Assembly (NCBI GenBank): GCA_017893485.1
Contig: CM030365.1
Span: 27,922,289 to 27,986,288 of the forward strand
Source: Hemerocallis citrina
Taxonomy: Eukaryota > Streptophyta > Magnoliopsida > Asparagales > Asphodelaceae
Length of the DNA stretch: 64,000 nucleotides
Direction of reading: 5' to 3'
Positions 9,133-21,198 of the stretch are shown in pieces. Below the pieces are notes generated by a model. The model was not told the DNA's origin and ran no database searches. It saw only the letters and a list, made by a program, of their open reading frames with translations. Both the position numbers and the translations under genes were made by a program. How positions within the stretch are numbered: position 1 is the stretch's first letter; the number at the start of each line of letters is the position of its first letter.

Positions 9133-10859
9133 CAATTTAATATGTGTATTTAGCTTTTAAAATTATTCTTATGTCATGAATAAATATTTTCTTCTCTTTT
9201 AAAATTAAAGCCTATTATTAATCTTTAGGCCTAATAGTCTAATTCTAGCCCACTTAAATTAATTAATTAATTATTTATTTAAAGAGCCTATTGTTTTTAG
9301 CCCACCTAATTAGCCCACTAGTTAATTCTATTAGTAATTAATACAACTTGTAGTGTAGACTTGATCATGTATAAATAAATGAACAACTAACAATTGTACA
9401 ACTTAAACTAGTGTGCACATGGAGATACATGCATTGCACATGCACGTGCAATGGAGCACAAAGGGGTGGCCGGCCATATTTGGAGTGGAGGGAGATAGTG
9501 GAAGAGTGGTGATGTAATTTTCCGGACGGATATTATATTTATATAAATATTTATTTTTAAAATTAAAATATTTTTATAGAAATTACTTGGTTTTTCTAAT
9601 AAAAAGTTATCTGGATATATATACTAGTAAGTATATACAGGTATTGTATCAGTTTTGTGCACCTGTACAAAATCTTGAAAAATGCGTTTTTGAGAAAATG
9701 TCTAGAAAATCCCGGAAAGATATAAAAAAATTATTTTTTATTATTATTATTTTATTTTTATTTTCAGAAATGAAATATTTTTTGTGGACATCACCCTGTT
9801 TTGTTAATAAACATTATCTAAGTATATATACTAGTCGGTATATGACTGTTTTGTATCAAATTGATACTGAAATTTTCCGTGCCGGTAATAAAATTATTTT
9901 TCATTATTAATTCTGTATTAAAATATTTTTGGTGGAGATTATTCATTTTAATTAATAAAAATTATCTATATAATCAGATATATGTACGTATATGTACTGT
10001 ATCGATTTAGTACGTTTGTACGAAATCAGGTAGTATGTGATTTTTGGAAATGTCTCTTATTTTTTATCAATCATGATCAAATGAAGGGTTAATAGTAGAT
10101 TGGGTGTTGATTGCAATTTATAATTTGCAAATTGAACAGATTAGGGTTTGATTGCAATTTAAATTTGCGAATTAATTCGAATTTGTGTGAGCCACAAGAG
10201 AGAGAGATAAGTGGCTCTCTCTCTACCACAAGCTCTCTCTCTCTCCCTCTACAAAAGGGGCTGGCCATTACCATGAGGGGAAGCCTTTTCCTCCATCCCC
10301 TTCTCATCTCACTTCATCTCTACACTTCTTCTACTTGTTTTTGGTTTAGAAAAAATTGAGAAAGAAAAAGAAAGTGAGGATCAAAATCAAAAGAAAAGAG
10401 AGAGTTTTTCATGGGTTCATTTGGAGGTTTTTCTTGAAGAAGATCAAGAACAAGGAGCAATGAGAAGAAGCGCAAGTCCTTCCTACAACCGATTGGGTGG
10501 GGGGTTCTCATTCTCATGCTTGTTTATAGTATTATTATTGTTGTTATTGTTGTATGTTGTTGATTGAGGATTATAATAGATGGCAAAAAAAGATTGAAGG
10601 GTAGAACACAAAATAGAACCCAAAGAATCAACCCTAAACTACTTTGTAGTATGAATTAATTACTTGTGTTAGAGTTTGAATTTTGACTCCAAATCAGTTT
10701 AAGTGGTTCTTATATGTGTTATTAGCATGCCCTAATTTTTATAGATTTTTTTGAGATGGTTTGATGGGTGAAACGACTGTTTCCCCAGAAACAGTGAGCA
10801 TATGGCAAAAGACAGCAACTTGCTGTTTTAGGGGTGAACAACGGTCCAGGTTCGAGGGG

Positions 10860-12560
10860 ATCGAACTTGGTGTTCCTGATGGAATTTGGAAAAGTGATCA
10901 ACTAGGAAGTTGTAGTAGACATTCTCACCTTTTCAAAATACCCTATTTGGTTAGATTCCGATAAGTGGTGCACAAGTTATGGCTGTTACAAAACAGAGCA
11001 GCCAGCTTGACTGAGAGTGCTCGCTGTTTTGTTTGTTTGTTATTTTTGAGCCTCTTACTTGCGGAATCATAGGAAGTAACCAACTAGGAAATTGTAGTAG
11101 ATGTTCTCACCTTTCCAAATTGCCCTAATTGGTTAGATTTCGATAAGTGGAGTAGGAGTTATGGCCTTTACAAAACACATCAGCCAGCTTAGGCTGAAGT
11201 GCTCGCTGTTTTAATTGTTTATTGTTTTTGAGTCTTTTACTTAATGAATTTGGGAAAGTGCTCAACTAGAGAGTTCTAGTAGAGTCTCTCAACTTTCCAA
11301 ATTGCCCTATTTGGTTAGATTCTGATAAGCGGAGTAGAAGTTATGTGCTTTCAAAGTTCAGCTTTTGTTAAGGAAACCTGCTGTTTTCGTTAACGTTTGC
11401 ATGTGTTCAAGGGACGGTAGATAGATTTCCATAGGGAATCTGAAAAAGTCATCAACTAGAGAGTTGTAGTTTATGTTTCCACCTTTCTAAATTATATGAT
11501 TTGGTTAAATTCCAATAAGTAGAGAAAAAGTTACAAGCTATAGAAGTTTCAGCTTTTTGTTGAAATTATGTAGTTTGGTTGATTGTTTGCGCATGTTCGA
11601 GGGCAGGAATTTGAAATTCCTTACGGAATCTGAGAAAGTGGTCAACTAGGAAGTTGTAGTAGATGTTCCCACTTTTTCAAATTGTCCAGTTTCGTTAGAT
11701 TCTGACAAGTAGAGCAAAAGTTACAAGCTATAGAAGTTTCAACTTTTTGTTGAAATTCTGTAGTTTTGTTGACTGTTTGTGTATGTTCGAGGGCAGGAAT
11801 TTTAAATTCCTTATGGAATCTGAGAAAGTGGTAAACTAGGAAGTTGTAGTAGATGTGTCCACTTTTTCAAATTGTCAATTTCGTTAGATCCCGACAAGTA
11901 GAGCAAGAGTTACCAGGTTGCGAAGTTTCAGTTTTTTGTTGAAAATTCGTAGTTTGGTTACTGTTTGCGTATGTTCGAGGTCAGGAATTTGGAATTCCTT
12001 ACAGAATCGGAGAATATGGTCAACTAGAGAGTTGTAGTAGATGTTCCCACCTTTCCAAATTGTCCAGTTTCGTTAGATTCCGACAAGTAATGCAAAAGTT
12101 ACAATCCTTAGAAGTTTCAGCCTTGTTGTGGAATTCTGCTGTTTTGCTTAAATTTTGTGTGTGTTCAGAGGACGGTGGATTGAGTTCCATAAAGAATCTG
12201 GAAAAGTGTTCAACTAGAGAGTTGTAGTATATGTTCCCACCTTTCCAGAAAGTATGATTTGGTTAAATTCCGACAAGTAGAGCAAAAGTTACAAGCTGTA
12301 GAAGTTTCAACTTTTTATTGAAATTCTGTAGTTTGGTTAACTGTTTGCGTGTGTTCGATGGGTAGGAATTTGGAATTCCTTACAGAATCTAAAAAAGTAT
12401 TCAACTAGAGAATTGTGGTAGATGTTCTTACCTTTCTAAAAAGTCTATTTTCGTTGAATTCTGATAAGCGTAGCACAGGTTGCTTCTAGACTGTCGGAAG
12501 ATTTTTATATCGCTTTCGGGTTTTTCTTTAGTAGTATGTCTATTTTAGACTGTCAGAAGA
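10860..12560 (+). repeat. Degenerate tandem array, 182-191 bp unit, about 9 copies, inside LTR1
   Basis: The landmark CAACTAG(A/G) recurs at 10899, 11081, 11263, 11453, 11643, 11833 (AAACTAG), 12021, 12211 and 12402. Each unit holds GTTGTAGTAGATGTTC, a CACCTTTCCAAATT segment and a TTCCGACAAGTAGAGCAAAA segment. The first three steps are 182 bp and later ones mostly 188-191 bp, which suggests two growth phases. Confidence 0.9.
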
Positions 12561-12669
12561 TTCTTCCGTTGCTTCTAATTATAGAAGATCGAGTTTTTCT
12601 AGTAAGCACGTTTGACTGCTTCTAGGTTGTTAGAATACCTGCATGGTTGTTTCTATATGTTGTTTTGCC

Positions 12670-13055
12670 CATACGCAGCTCGCCTGGCTCGTATGTAAGT
12701 TGTTGGTCTCATACGCAGCTTATTTGGCTCATATGTATGTTGTTATCTCATACGCAGCTCGCCTGGCTCGTATGTAGTTATTGGTCTCATACACAGCTTA
12801 TTTGGCTCGTATGTATGTTGTTGTCTCATACGCAGCTCGCCTGGCTCGTATCTTGTTGTTGGTCTCATACACAGCTTATTTGGCTCGTATGAAGTTGTTG
12901 GTCTCGTACACAGCTCACCTGGCTCGTATGTAGTTGTTGGTTTCATACGTAGCTTACTTAGCTCGTATGTAGTTGTTGGTTTCATACGTAGCTTGCTTAG
13001 CTCGTATGTATTTTGTTTACTCGTATGTAGCTTATTAGCTAGTACGCAGTTTTGT
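12670..13055 (+). repeat. Palindromic tandem array, 39 bp unit, about 9.5 copies, inside LTR1
   Basis: CATACG/CATACA starts recur at 12670, 12710, 12749, 12788, 12827, 12866, 12905, 12944, 12983 and 13022. Each unit can form a hairpin because CATACG pairs with CGTATG about 20 bases on. In the first six units two variants alternate (CGCCTGGCTC and TATTTGGCTC), giving a 78 bp higher-order repeat. The 39 bp period (13 codons) keeps frames open on both strands; these are not genes. Confidence 0.92.
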
Positions 13056-14790
13056 CGTGCTCGTCTAGGGTAATATTATTGCCCTAGGAGCCGTCGACCA
13101 TCAAGACATGTATTTATATTACTCCTAAGGGACTGTGGACGAGTCACTTCTTGTGTACCATCGGATCTTAACCGGTGTAGGTTGATCGTGGACCGGAGCG
13201 TAAACGAAATCCAAGTTCACGGTAGTAGCATGCGAATACATTCGTATTGCCGGGGTCTTGGATCGATGGGCCATGAACCAGATCCTTAGGAATTCTGGTA
13301 AGTCTAGGTTGAGTACCTAGTAGAGTTATCTTGCGAAGTCTAACTTAAGACCTAGCATGTGGTGTTAATACTGTTGTCATCCCAAGGATTGTTCAGGGTT
13401 AGTGACATCGTTAGAGTAGTGACTTATGGCTATTACTACTTAACCTTTATTTATTGTCATTTTCGCCAAAGGGAAGGAGTTGGTGTTAAGGGTGATACCT
13501 TATGATCCGACCTATCCTGTAGGCCGGCACTAGGTGGTGTTATTGGATTGTATCCTTCTTGTCAAAGGGATACGGTCTGTGCCTTCTCACGGGTTGGGAG
13601 CGTGGGATCTGTATCTCGTCTGTTAATTTCTGAAGTGTCATGATAAGGGCAGGCAAAGCTAGAGGATTGACCCTCGAAACTCCGTCATGTTCTATGTCGG
13701 GGAAGCAAACGGGCATATACTACGGTCTATGAGTTAGGGGGCCACAGGGGATGCTTTGAGCTAACCTGTATTGTAGGAACTCCGAGGGTTCGTCTGGGTT
13801 TTGAGTGAGGTCCAGTACGCCAGGTAATAGTGGAAAACGGGGACACCATGAGCTAATTGCGAATGGCGGGATTAGACCATTTCAGAGCAACCTTATTAGT
13901 CACGTTGTATCTTTAGAAACAAGTTGAGTACAAGAGTAGAATTCATGGCACGGGTTCAAATCCCTATATATGAAGAAACGGCTCGAGATGGGGCGTATGT
14001 AGTATGGGATGCATACTGTTCCAGAGACTTGCTTGCATTAGAATAAGAGCATCCTTGCATTAGTTAATCTTGCATTAGAGTCTAAGTCATAGCATACACT
14101 GACACATCAATTATATACATGTTTCTCTTTTCATCAATCTGTTTGCTTAAAGTTGAGAATCGCTGCTAGTCATCAGCCTTAAAGCGTCAGTATATGTACT
14201 GACGTCCCCACTTCTATAGCTATTGGATTGTAAGATTACAGATACTGGATTGCAGAAGCACATGTACAGGATTCAGGAGGACTCAAGGCAAGAGAAGCAG
14301 GAGTCGATTTTATTTAAGTTTTCCGCTATAATATATATTGATTACTAATGTTTCATTTGTAACAATTATTGTAATTTATTTTCCTAAAAAAAAATAATTA
14401 TTGTAATTTATTTATTTGTTGGAAAGCATCCAAGTGAAGTACCAAGTGTTGTTCTTTATTCACTATACTCTGATGTAAATTATTGAAAGTTGTAACACTT
14501 GGGATTATAAAGGTATTATTGTAACACTATTGTAATGTATTACAATTTTGTAACATTCGGACTTGTAATACATTTTTGTTGAATAAAAAGTTTTAAATTT
14601 TCCTATTTTTCTGTATATTGTGGCTAATTGAAGGAAAGATTCTGCCTTATGTCACGGTTTTCCAGTGTATGGAAATCGGGGCGTTACAGGTAAGGTGATT
14701 ACTTGATGATGGGTAGTTCTTCTAACTCCCAAATGTATCCTAGCCTTACATCTAAACTCATCTCAACCCTCCATTCACTCTTGAAATGTG

Positions 14791-14800
14791 TATAAATACA
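14791..14800 (+). promoter_or_regulatory. TATA box of LTR2
   Basis: TATAAATACA, followed by CCTCCC and a leader (GAAATTTCTAAAGAG) typical of an LTR transcription start. It supports reading 14694-17558 as the R/U5 side of the LTR interrupted by LTR1. Confidence 0.6.
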
Positions 14801-17563
14801 CCTCCCTTATCACTCTTTTCATTTGCATTAGAAATTTCTAAAGAGAAAAGATAAAATTGTGTAAGAGAAAAGATAGAGTTGTGTGAGAATAGATTGAGTG
14901 TTTGTATGTTTGTGTGCTCTTATGCTTGGGTGGCCGGCTAGCACATCAAGGAGGTCTCGGACTCAAGCGTTGCTAGTTGGAGAAGGCTCGAGTTTGTGTG
15001 GCACAAGCGAGGAGAAGAAAGGAGACGATCGTGCATTCAAGGAGTTCTCTAGGAGTTTCTTATTTGTTTCTTCAAAAGGTGGGTGATTTCTCTAACTTCT
15101 AATATAGATGCCATGCTAGGATTTTAAATTGTGAATATGTTAGAAACAAATAGAAAAGTTGCCATATACTTGCTTGAAGAGACTAGTAAGAATGAGATGA
15201 AGCTCTCGTCTATCTACAAGAAAAAGTTAGTAAAATAAGTTGAAATGTGTTAATTAAGACTTGTCATGATGCTTTATTAATATATGTCATGCGAGAATAC
15301 ATATAATTTGATAAATCATTCTTGTATGAAATTGTGCTTGTGAATGAATTGTAGAATGCAAAATAATCCATGGATTGTGAAATAGATTGATTAGTGGCAC
15401 TAACCGTTGAATTTAATTGTATTATATGAATAAGTTTATATTCACTTGATTGTCAAATACATGGTCTCTTGAATCTTAAGAAATGAGTTAGTTTGTAAAA
15501 GGTAAAAAGTAACTTAAGGGCTTGACTTTGTTAAAGAATGAAAATTTGTGTAAACATATTGTGAATAAATGGGGAACAAGTAAATAAAAAAGATTCATCT
15601 AGAAAATGAATTTTTCAATGTCGAAAAATGTATTAATGTTCCACTTTTCAAAAGAAATAAGAGAAATAGTCTACTATGTGGTTAAAAATGAGAAATTTGG
15701 AAATCTAAGAAAATATAATATACTATTTTTCAAAGAAATACATTCTAGAAAAAGATTTAGATTTTTTATAAGTACAAATTGACTGGGAAAAAAATCAAGT
15801 TTATTAAAGGAAGAACTAGATACAGTACAGTCCATACAAAAGTATTTAACTAAGTTCCTTAAATCGGTTAGTCACTAAGACTTACTGGTCTTTGGGTGTG
15901 TTTTGTGTATGTTACTGTAGCACAGCGGGGGTACTGGTCTCGGGTTCGAGTCTTGAAGAGACTTTGTTTTTATGAAATTTCGATTTTTAAATCGAATCAC
16001 CAAACTTTACTCTAAGTTTAATTAAAGCCATTTCATATCAGTTAGTCACTCTAGACCAACCGGTCTTCGGGTGCGCTTTGGGTCGGATACTATTCACAGG
16101 CGGGGGCGTCGGTCTGGGTTTGAATCCAACCCTGGCCTTTTGTTTGTAGTTTTTATTTTTTTAACTTATTTTGATTATTTTTTTTAGTATTTTAAGCGTA
16201 TAAAAATTGAGAAAAAATACTAGAATTCTTCTAAAATTACCTAGACTTCATAAAAATTATTTCTACCATATTTGACATAATATAATAAGAATTAGAAGTA
16301 ATTTTGAGAAGGAGAATTTGATAAATATTTTTAGATTATTACTTGATTAATTAAAGAAAAGGAATATTTTGAAGATAAAGAATTTTTATGTAGAGATTAA
16401 AACTGAGATAGTCAACAGGGAAAATTGAGTAAGATAATAAATGGATTTTGTTGTTTAATATATGCAAGTGTGTATGGAAAATGAAACTAAAAGATTATGA
16501 TGAAATGTGGAAATATTGTGAGTATAAACACTCATTGTGGTGAACATGAAAAAGAAGTTAAGAACTAGAGTGTAGCTAAGTCCTTATACCAGCATGAATG
16601 AACTCTTGAAAAATGAAGGTTGTAGAAAAAGACCAAGATTTGGATCGTTGTTATAACTGGATGGTTAAGTCCGGTGTAGAGGTGATGCTAACTTTAGGGT
16701 GTTAATTTTACTCATGATTCAATTATCTAAGGATTAGACACATAGTGGAGATGTGATGAAAGTAAGAGAAAAACATAAGTATGAGGCATCGAATCTACGG
16801 TGTGAGAGTGTTCACAAGATGTCTACATGATACGTCATGTCAGGACGTGAATACATCTCCAGAATATTGGAACCGTGGTGACGCTTGTAGGGTGCTTGGT
16901 GACTACATAGTGCCATCGTTCTATGGCGGAGGCAAATTTTCCATAGGATGTCAGCATGATGTGTCATGTCATGACATGGGATTCTCTCCAGGATGTCTGG
17001 AAATTGGCTCGTAACTCATAGAACATCTAGGATACTTACCGTAGTTACCGTAGTAGTTAAACTCATAGCGAGGGAATCAACCCTACAAGATGAAGAACGA
17101 TTAAGGGCTTGCCCTCGGACCTATGTAGTATGGGATGCATAGAATCTGAATACGTACGCATTAGTGTCATTAGATATAAATAACTGCATTAAGGACTAAG
17201 TGCACATTAACACACGACATCAATAAGATAGCTCCCCTTAGTTTTGTTTGTGAACAAGTGTGTGCTTTCTAAGCAAGAGAAATTGATGTATTATATCCTA
17301 ACGTCAGTTGTATGCAACTGACGTGCCCACAATTTCTGTGCAGGATAAAATGAATGAATGGACTAAAGAGGAATGCTACTTAAAGTATTGTTTCAAGTGT
17401 TACTTCATTCATGTAATATGTTGTAATTTGCTTCCGCTGTGTTGATGTAAACATTATTGTATAAAAAGTTTTAAATTCCTTGTAAAATTGTACGAAGCGA
17501 AGTATAAAGATCCTATGTAACTTCAAATTCGGACTTATTTGGAATTCGGGGTGTTACACAAAA

Positions 17564-17683
17564 TGTGCAACCGAATATCCACACGGTAATCTACAACCTG
17601 ATGTCGTAAAGGCAAACCTGCAACTTGATGTTAAGGAGGTAAGTCTGCAGCCAGACATTAATGAGGCGAACCCACAACAATAA
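17564..17683 (+). pseudogene. Nine-residue-repeat ORF, 3' half
   Basis: 39 codons then TAA at 17681-17683, in phase with 8928-9062. After one diverged unit it contains LQPDVVKAN, LQLDVKEVS and LQPDINEAN, then PQQ and the stop. The DNA period is 27 bp. Seven units in all are recognisable across the interruption. Confidence 0.45.
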
Positions 17684-18055
17684 CAAAACAAAAAAAGGAG
17701 ATTTTCTACCTATTTACTAATTGATATTTCAAGAATTTTTACTTATATAATGAAACTAATGGTAAAGAAATCTTTTTTTGTATGACTTTTGTTTATACAA
17801 ATTACACTTTATGTTTCCATGTAATTTCAACTAGTATAGTTGATTTTACTCCATTTTGTGATTACAAAATTTTACATTTATGTCAAGATTGAGTACATCA
17901 ACTATGGTCTAAGCTTTCATTCTTTGTAATTACTATTTATTGCTACCGTTGTCCAATTCTGTAACATTTTAGATTTCTCACTTACTTTTGTTTCCACGTC
18001 CTAATTAATGATTTGATGCTTACTATTGTAATATTCAATGAACTTCTTAAATTTC
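17684..18055. other. AT-rich DNA between repeat ORF and element E
   Basis: T-rich, non-coding. No clear start of the 5' LTR of element E can be placed here: TGTAAC occurs at about 17969, but the following bases do not match the start of the 3' LTR. Confidence 0.4.
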
Positions 18056-19771
18056 TAAATTTCGAGTTGTGTAGCAAAAGTTATGCCCGTTTTACTATAG
18101 CTGTGTTTTTACTTTCAAATTTTCAGATTCTTGTACGTTTCATGTCTAAACAGTAAAAAGGTTGATCAAATGATAAAATTTTGCTCTGATAATTTTCAGA
18201 TTGTTAGTAACCATGTTTAGGAGTCTATAAAATATTTTTAATGAATTATATTTCGAGTTTCTGCTGATTCTAAAATTATATTAGCATGACGTCAAAATTC
18301 TACCTGAACATGAAATCTATAAATAGTAAAAAGGCTGGATCAAATGATAAAATTTTGCTCTGATAATTTCCAGATTGTTAGTAATCATGTTTAGGAGTCT
18401 AGAAAATATTTTTAATGAATCTTATTTCGAGTTTTTGCAGATTCTAAAATTATATTAACATGATGTCGAAATTCTGCCTGAACATGAAATCTGTAAAGAG
18501 CAATGTGATTGACCTAGCTACTATTATCAGATTTTGAACTTCAAATATTAGTTGGAACCGTGTGGAATTCTAGTTTCTAGAATTTCTGACGGATTCAGTT
18601 TTTGATTTCTGAAACAGCGGTAAACTGCATTTTTGGACAGACTACTCTTGCTGTCCAGAATTTCACTATTGCAGTTTTGATAGTTTAATTAATTCTATAT
18701 CATTGTATTGCATGAATTAATGTATGTATGTTGCATTACATGATCCCAAGGAGTTATTGTCATCATTCTAATTGTCCATTTCATGTTACCATCCTATTGC
18801 TCTCCTATTGATACTATTGTTCATCTCATGTCTTAAATTGCATATTGTATTGTTGCATTGATAAATAGTTAACAAGCCGGGGTTTAAGGGATTGACTAGA
18901 GTAGTTGATGATATAGAGACTGTACTCGGATGATGGCCCGTGTTATTACCATTATCGTCATCATACCCAGTACATGAACTATAAAATTTACCACTATAGT
19001 CTAAACGAAATTGACTGTATGCATCGAACCTGTGGTATGGAAGATTTGGGACACAGTAGTATGTGCATTATTTAGGATTTAAAATAATTAATAGACATAA
19101 GGATTGACACATCACCGATATTGTATACTGTTCATTATTGTTCTATTGATATCGAATATTGGCTAAGTGTTATTGTTATCGATCATTGATTATTGTTACC
19201 GAATATTAAATTATTGTTTACAGCCATTGCATCGATTACCGTGATATTGATTATTGTGCCATGTTATTGATTCCTATTGATCCATTGAATTCATCGTTAT
19301 ACCGTTATTTTATTGTTCTTTGCTTTCTCTACTTGTTGTCCATGATTTGTTCTAAGGACAATTTTTCTTCTCTTTTTAGATGAAGTGTACACAGGTAATG
19401 AAGGAGAATTGCCTGCTAGAATTAAAAAGCAAACATTCTAAAGAACTACCGCTTTATAATTGAATGTTATTTTTAATGAACTTATTGTATTGAGACTTGT
19501 TACCATTGTATTGGGATTTATTATTGTATTGGGCTTATATCCCCGATTTCATTATTGTTTCCAGATGTTGGATTATTATTGTATTTGGATATTCATATTG
19601 CTTCATTCCATGTATTATTGTTCATGAGATTATTATTATTACCTGCGCAATTGTTCTGTATTGATTATATTGTTGAGTTAATCGAATAAACAGCTTATGG
19701 GTGATGTTAGTCATTCGCTGGGCCAATGTTATGTACTTGTATTCTTTATTTTTGGGAAGCAGAGCGTGACA
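18056..19771 (+). repeat. 5' LTR of element E, 5'-truncated, with internal duplication
   Basis: It aligns with the 3' LTR only from about 26150 on (GAGTTGTGTAGCAAAAGTTAT in both) and ends GAGCGTGACA. The first ~1.4 kb present in the 3' LTR is missing. A ~173 bp segment (AGTAAAAAGG at 18152 and again at 18325) is tandemly doubled here but single in the 3' LTR. Confidence 0.8.
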
Positions 19772-19781
19772 AGGTTTTTAG

Positions 19782-19793
19782 TGGTATTAGAGC
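19782..19793 (+). other. Primer binding site of element E
   Basis: TGGTATTAGAGC lies ten bases after the LTR end; it differs by one base from the usual TGGTATCAGAGC complement of initiator tRNA-Met used by Tekay/Del elements. Confidence 0.75.
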
Positions 19794-19962
19794 CCGAGTT
19801 TGGATAATATATCAGTCGAATGTGACTAACGAAAGGAAGTTTGGCTTTGATTGATATATTAATCAGATTTGAGTTTTAATCGGTTTGACTCAACAGTATG
19901 TGCAATACAGTGATCGCATGAACTTATGATCTGGATGCTAACCGTTTAATTTTTTGCAGACC

Positions 19963-21198
19963 ATGGCTAGAAAAGGTGCTTCATCTATCTGTGCTGGGGA
20001 TGATCAGTCTGATGAGCCCACTGTTGCATAGCTAATGCAAATGCAGTGTGAACACAATGAACTGATGATGCAGATGCAACGAGAACATAATGAACAGTTG
20101 AGAATGGCTTATGAAGCTGCTAACAGAGAACCTGTTGAACCTGCACCTGGATTGCTGCTGCCGAGACCTGAAAATGTGGCAGATTTTATAAGGTTCCATC
20201 GAGACAAGTTCTCGGGAACTGAAGGTCCACTAGAAGCCGAGCAATGGCTTATCAGGACTGAACAGTTGTTGACCGCAGCACATACAGCGGATGTGGATCG
20301 TGTGGATGTGGTGAGCATCCAACTTGTTGATCTTTCCCACATCTGGTGGCAAACTGAGGCCGAACGGTTGGGCCGACCCATTCCTTGGGCTGCTTTCATT
20401 GAGAGCTTCCTCACGAAGTTCTTCCCTAATATCACCAAGAATGAAATGGAACGATAGTTTGTTTCTTTAACTCTGGTTCGTCAGATAGTGTTTAATTCAT
20501 GCTTTTCGTTGCTATTTCATAAAATGTCGGTGTTAATCTAAACACTATCTTGAATCAGGGGAATCGTACCGTAAATGAGTATGCTGCGGAATTCGCCCGA
20601 CTAAGTCATTTTGCTACTGCTATGGTGGCAGATGACGAAGATAGAGGTCGTCGTTTCCTGTTGGGCTTGGACATTGAGATTCACGACCGTATTGCTGCCT
20701 TGCGACTTCGCTCTTATGCTGATATCCTGGATGCTGCGAGAATTCAGGAACAGACCAGTTCAAGGAAGCGTGCTATTCAACATTATGTTGCTGCTAGGCC
20801 TTCTGTTGGGCCTATTAGGAGGCCAGCTCTGCCCCTCCTTGTCAGGGCATTGCCTTACTCACCTGCTATCCAGAAGTAGAACATAGTCTGCACGCACTGT
20901 CACAAGACTGGGCATTTGCGCCAAGATTGCAGGATAGCAAACCACCAATGCCTTGCATGTGGTGGAGGCATAGACCACATGGTTCGTGATTGTCTTAGGG
21001 CCAGACCTCTTGCACCAGTTGGAGGTTTTGCTCCTCAGGGAGCGCTTGTTCGTGGTCAGGGTGGACCACCTCTTCCACCTCAAAGGCAAGTCTTTGATCA
21101 GAGTAGAGCCGCTCCTAAGGGTAATCTTCTTGCGGGTCATGGTCAGGCCTACAACTTGACTACACAGGCTGTTGAGACTGCTTTGTGCGTTGTTGCAG
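19963..21198 (+). pseudogene. gag: Element E gag
   Basis: The start is ATG 19963 (MARKGASS). A TAG at 20029 interrupts, and the frame then continues through the capsid-like domain (FIRFHRDKFSGTEGPLEAEQ, GLDIEIHDRIAALR) to two nucleocapsid zinc knuckles: CTHCHKTGHLRQDC (C-x2-C-x4-H-x4-C) and CLACGGGIDHMVRDC (one residue longer than usual). Further breaks are a stop at about 20455, a 76 bp MITE-like insertion at about 20476-20551 and a TAG at 20877. Family role: the particle protein that packages element RNA. The gag domain order and length are normal apart from these lesions. Confidence 0.85.
20476..20551. mobile_element. Small inverted-repeat insertion in gag of element E
   Basis: About 76 bp. 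Its ends carry a 12 bp inverted repeat, AGATAGTGTTTA (20483-20494) and TAAACACTATCT (20539-20550). Removing it joins ..TTAACTCTG to AATCAGGGGAATCG and restores a gag-like reading (SLTLNQGNRTVNEY). It may be a very short MITE; no clear target duplication is visible. Confidence 0.55.

Larger units (their letters stand above)
9513..14688 (+). mobile_element. LTR1: large solo LTR (5.2 kb) nested in LTR2
   Basis: It starts TGTAATTTTCCGG and ends CGGGGCGTTACA; flanks GGTGA (9508-9512) and GGTAA (14689-14693) agree at 4 of 5 positions, as expected for an aged duplication. There is no coding region. It contains a pyrimidine-rich leader with CT runs (10200-10330), a roughly 188 bp tandem array, a 39 bp palindromic array, and a tail related to that of LTR2 (GTAGTATGGGATGCATA at about 14000; ACTGACGTCCCCAC at about 14200). 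The length is unusual for an LTR and comes partly from the arrays. 13056-13990 holds no recognisable element beyond LTR sequence. Confidence 0.75.
9063..17558 (+). mobile_element. LTR2: solo LTR (about 3.3 kb net) with LTR1 nested inside
   Basis: It begins TGTAACATCC and ends GGGGTGTTACA, flanked by a perfect 5 bp duplication CAAAA (9058-9062 and 17559-17563). Without the nested LTR1 (9513-14688) it is 9063-9512 plus 14694-17558. It has the parts of an LTR but no gag or pol: paired CACGTG motifs near the start, a TATA box (TATAAATACA, 14791-14800), and then a leader. Length and start resemble LTR4 (3363 bp) and LTR3. The tail (GTAGTATGGGATGCATA, ACTGACGTGCCCAC) resembles the tail of LTR1. The ORFs inside are short and look random. 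Confidence 0.85.

Noticed and set aside
12647..12985. Open frames on both strands with 13-residue repeats
   Set aside because: By-product of the 39 bp array.
12670..13055. CRISPR-like array
   Set aside because: Units are contiguous without unique spacers, inside a plant LTR; the same holds for 46150-46720 and 52501-52790.
15860..15960. tRNA gene suggested by GGTTCGAGTC
   Set aside because: No cloverleaf can be formed by eye around the motif; kept only as a weak SINE-like observation.
16781..17014. 77-codon frame in LTR2
   Set aside because: Lies within solo LTR sequence, has no domain, and was not found in LTR4 by eye.
17898..17902. TCAAC as left target duplication of element E
   Set aside because: It matches the right flank, but the bases after it (TATGGTC) are not an LTR start.
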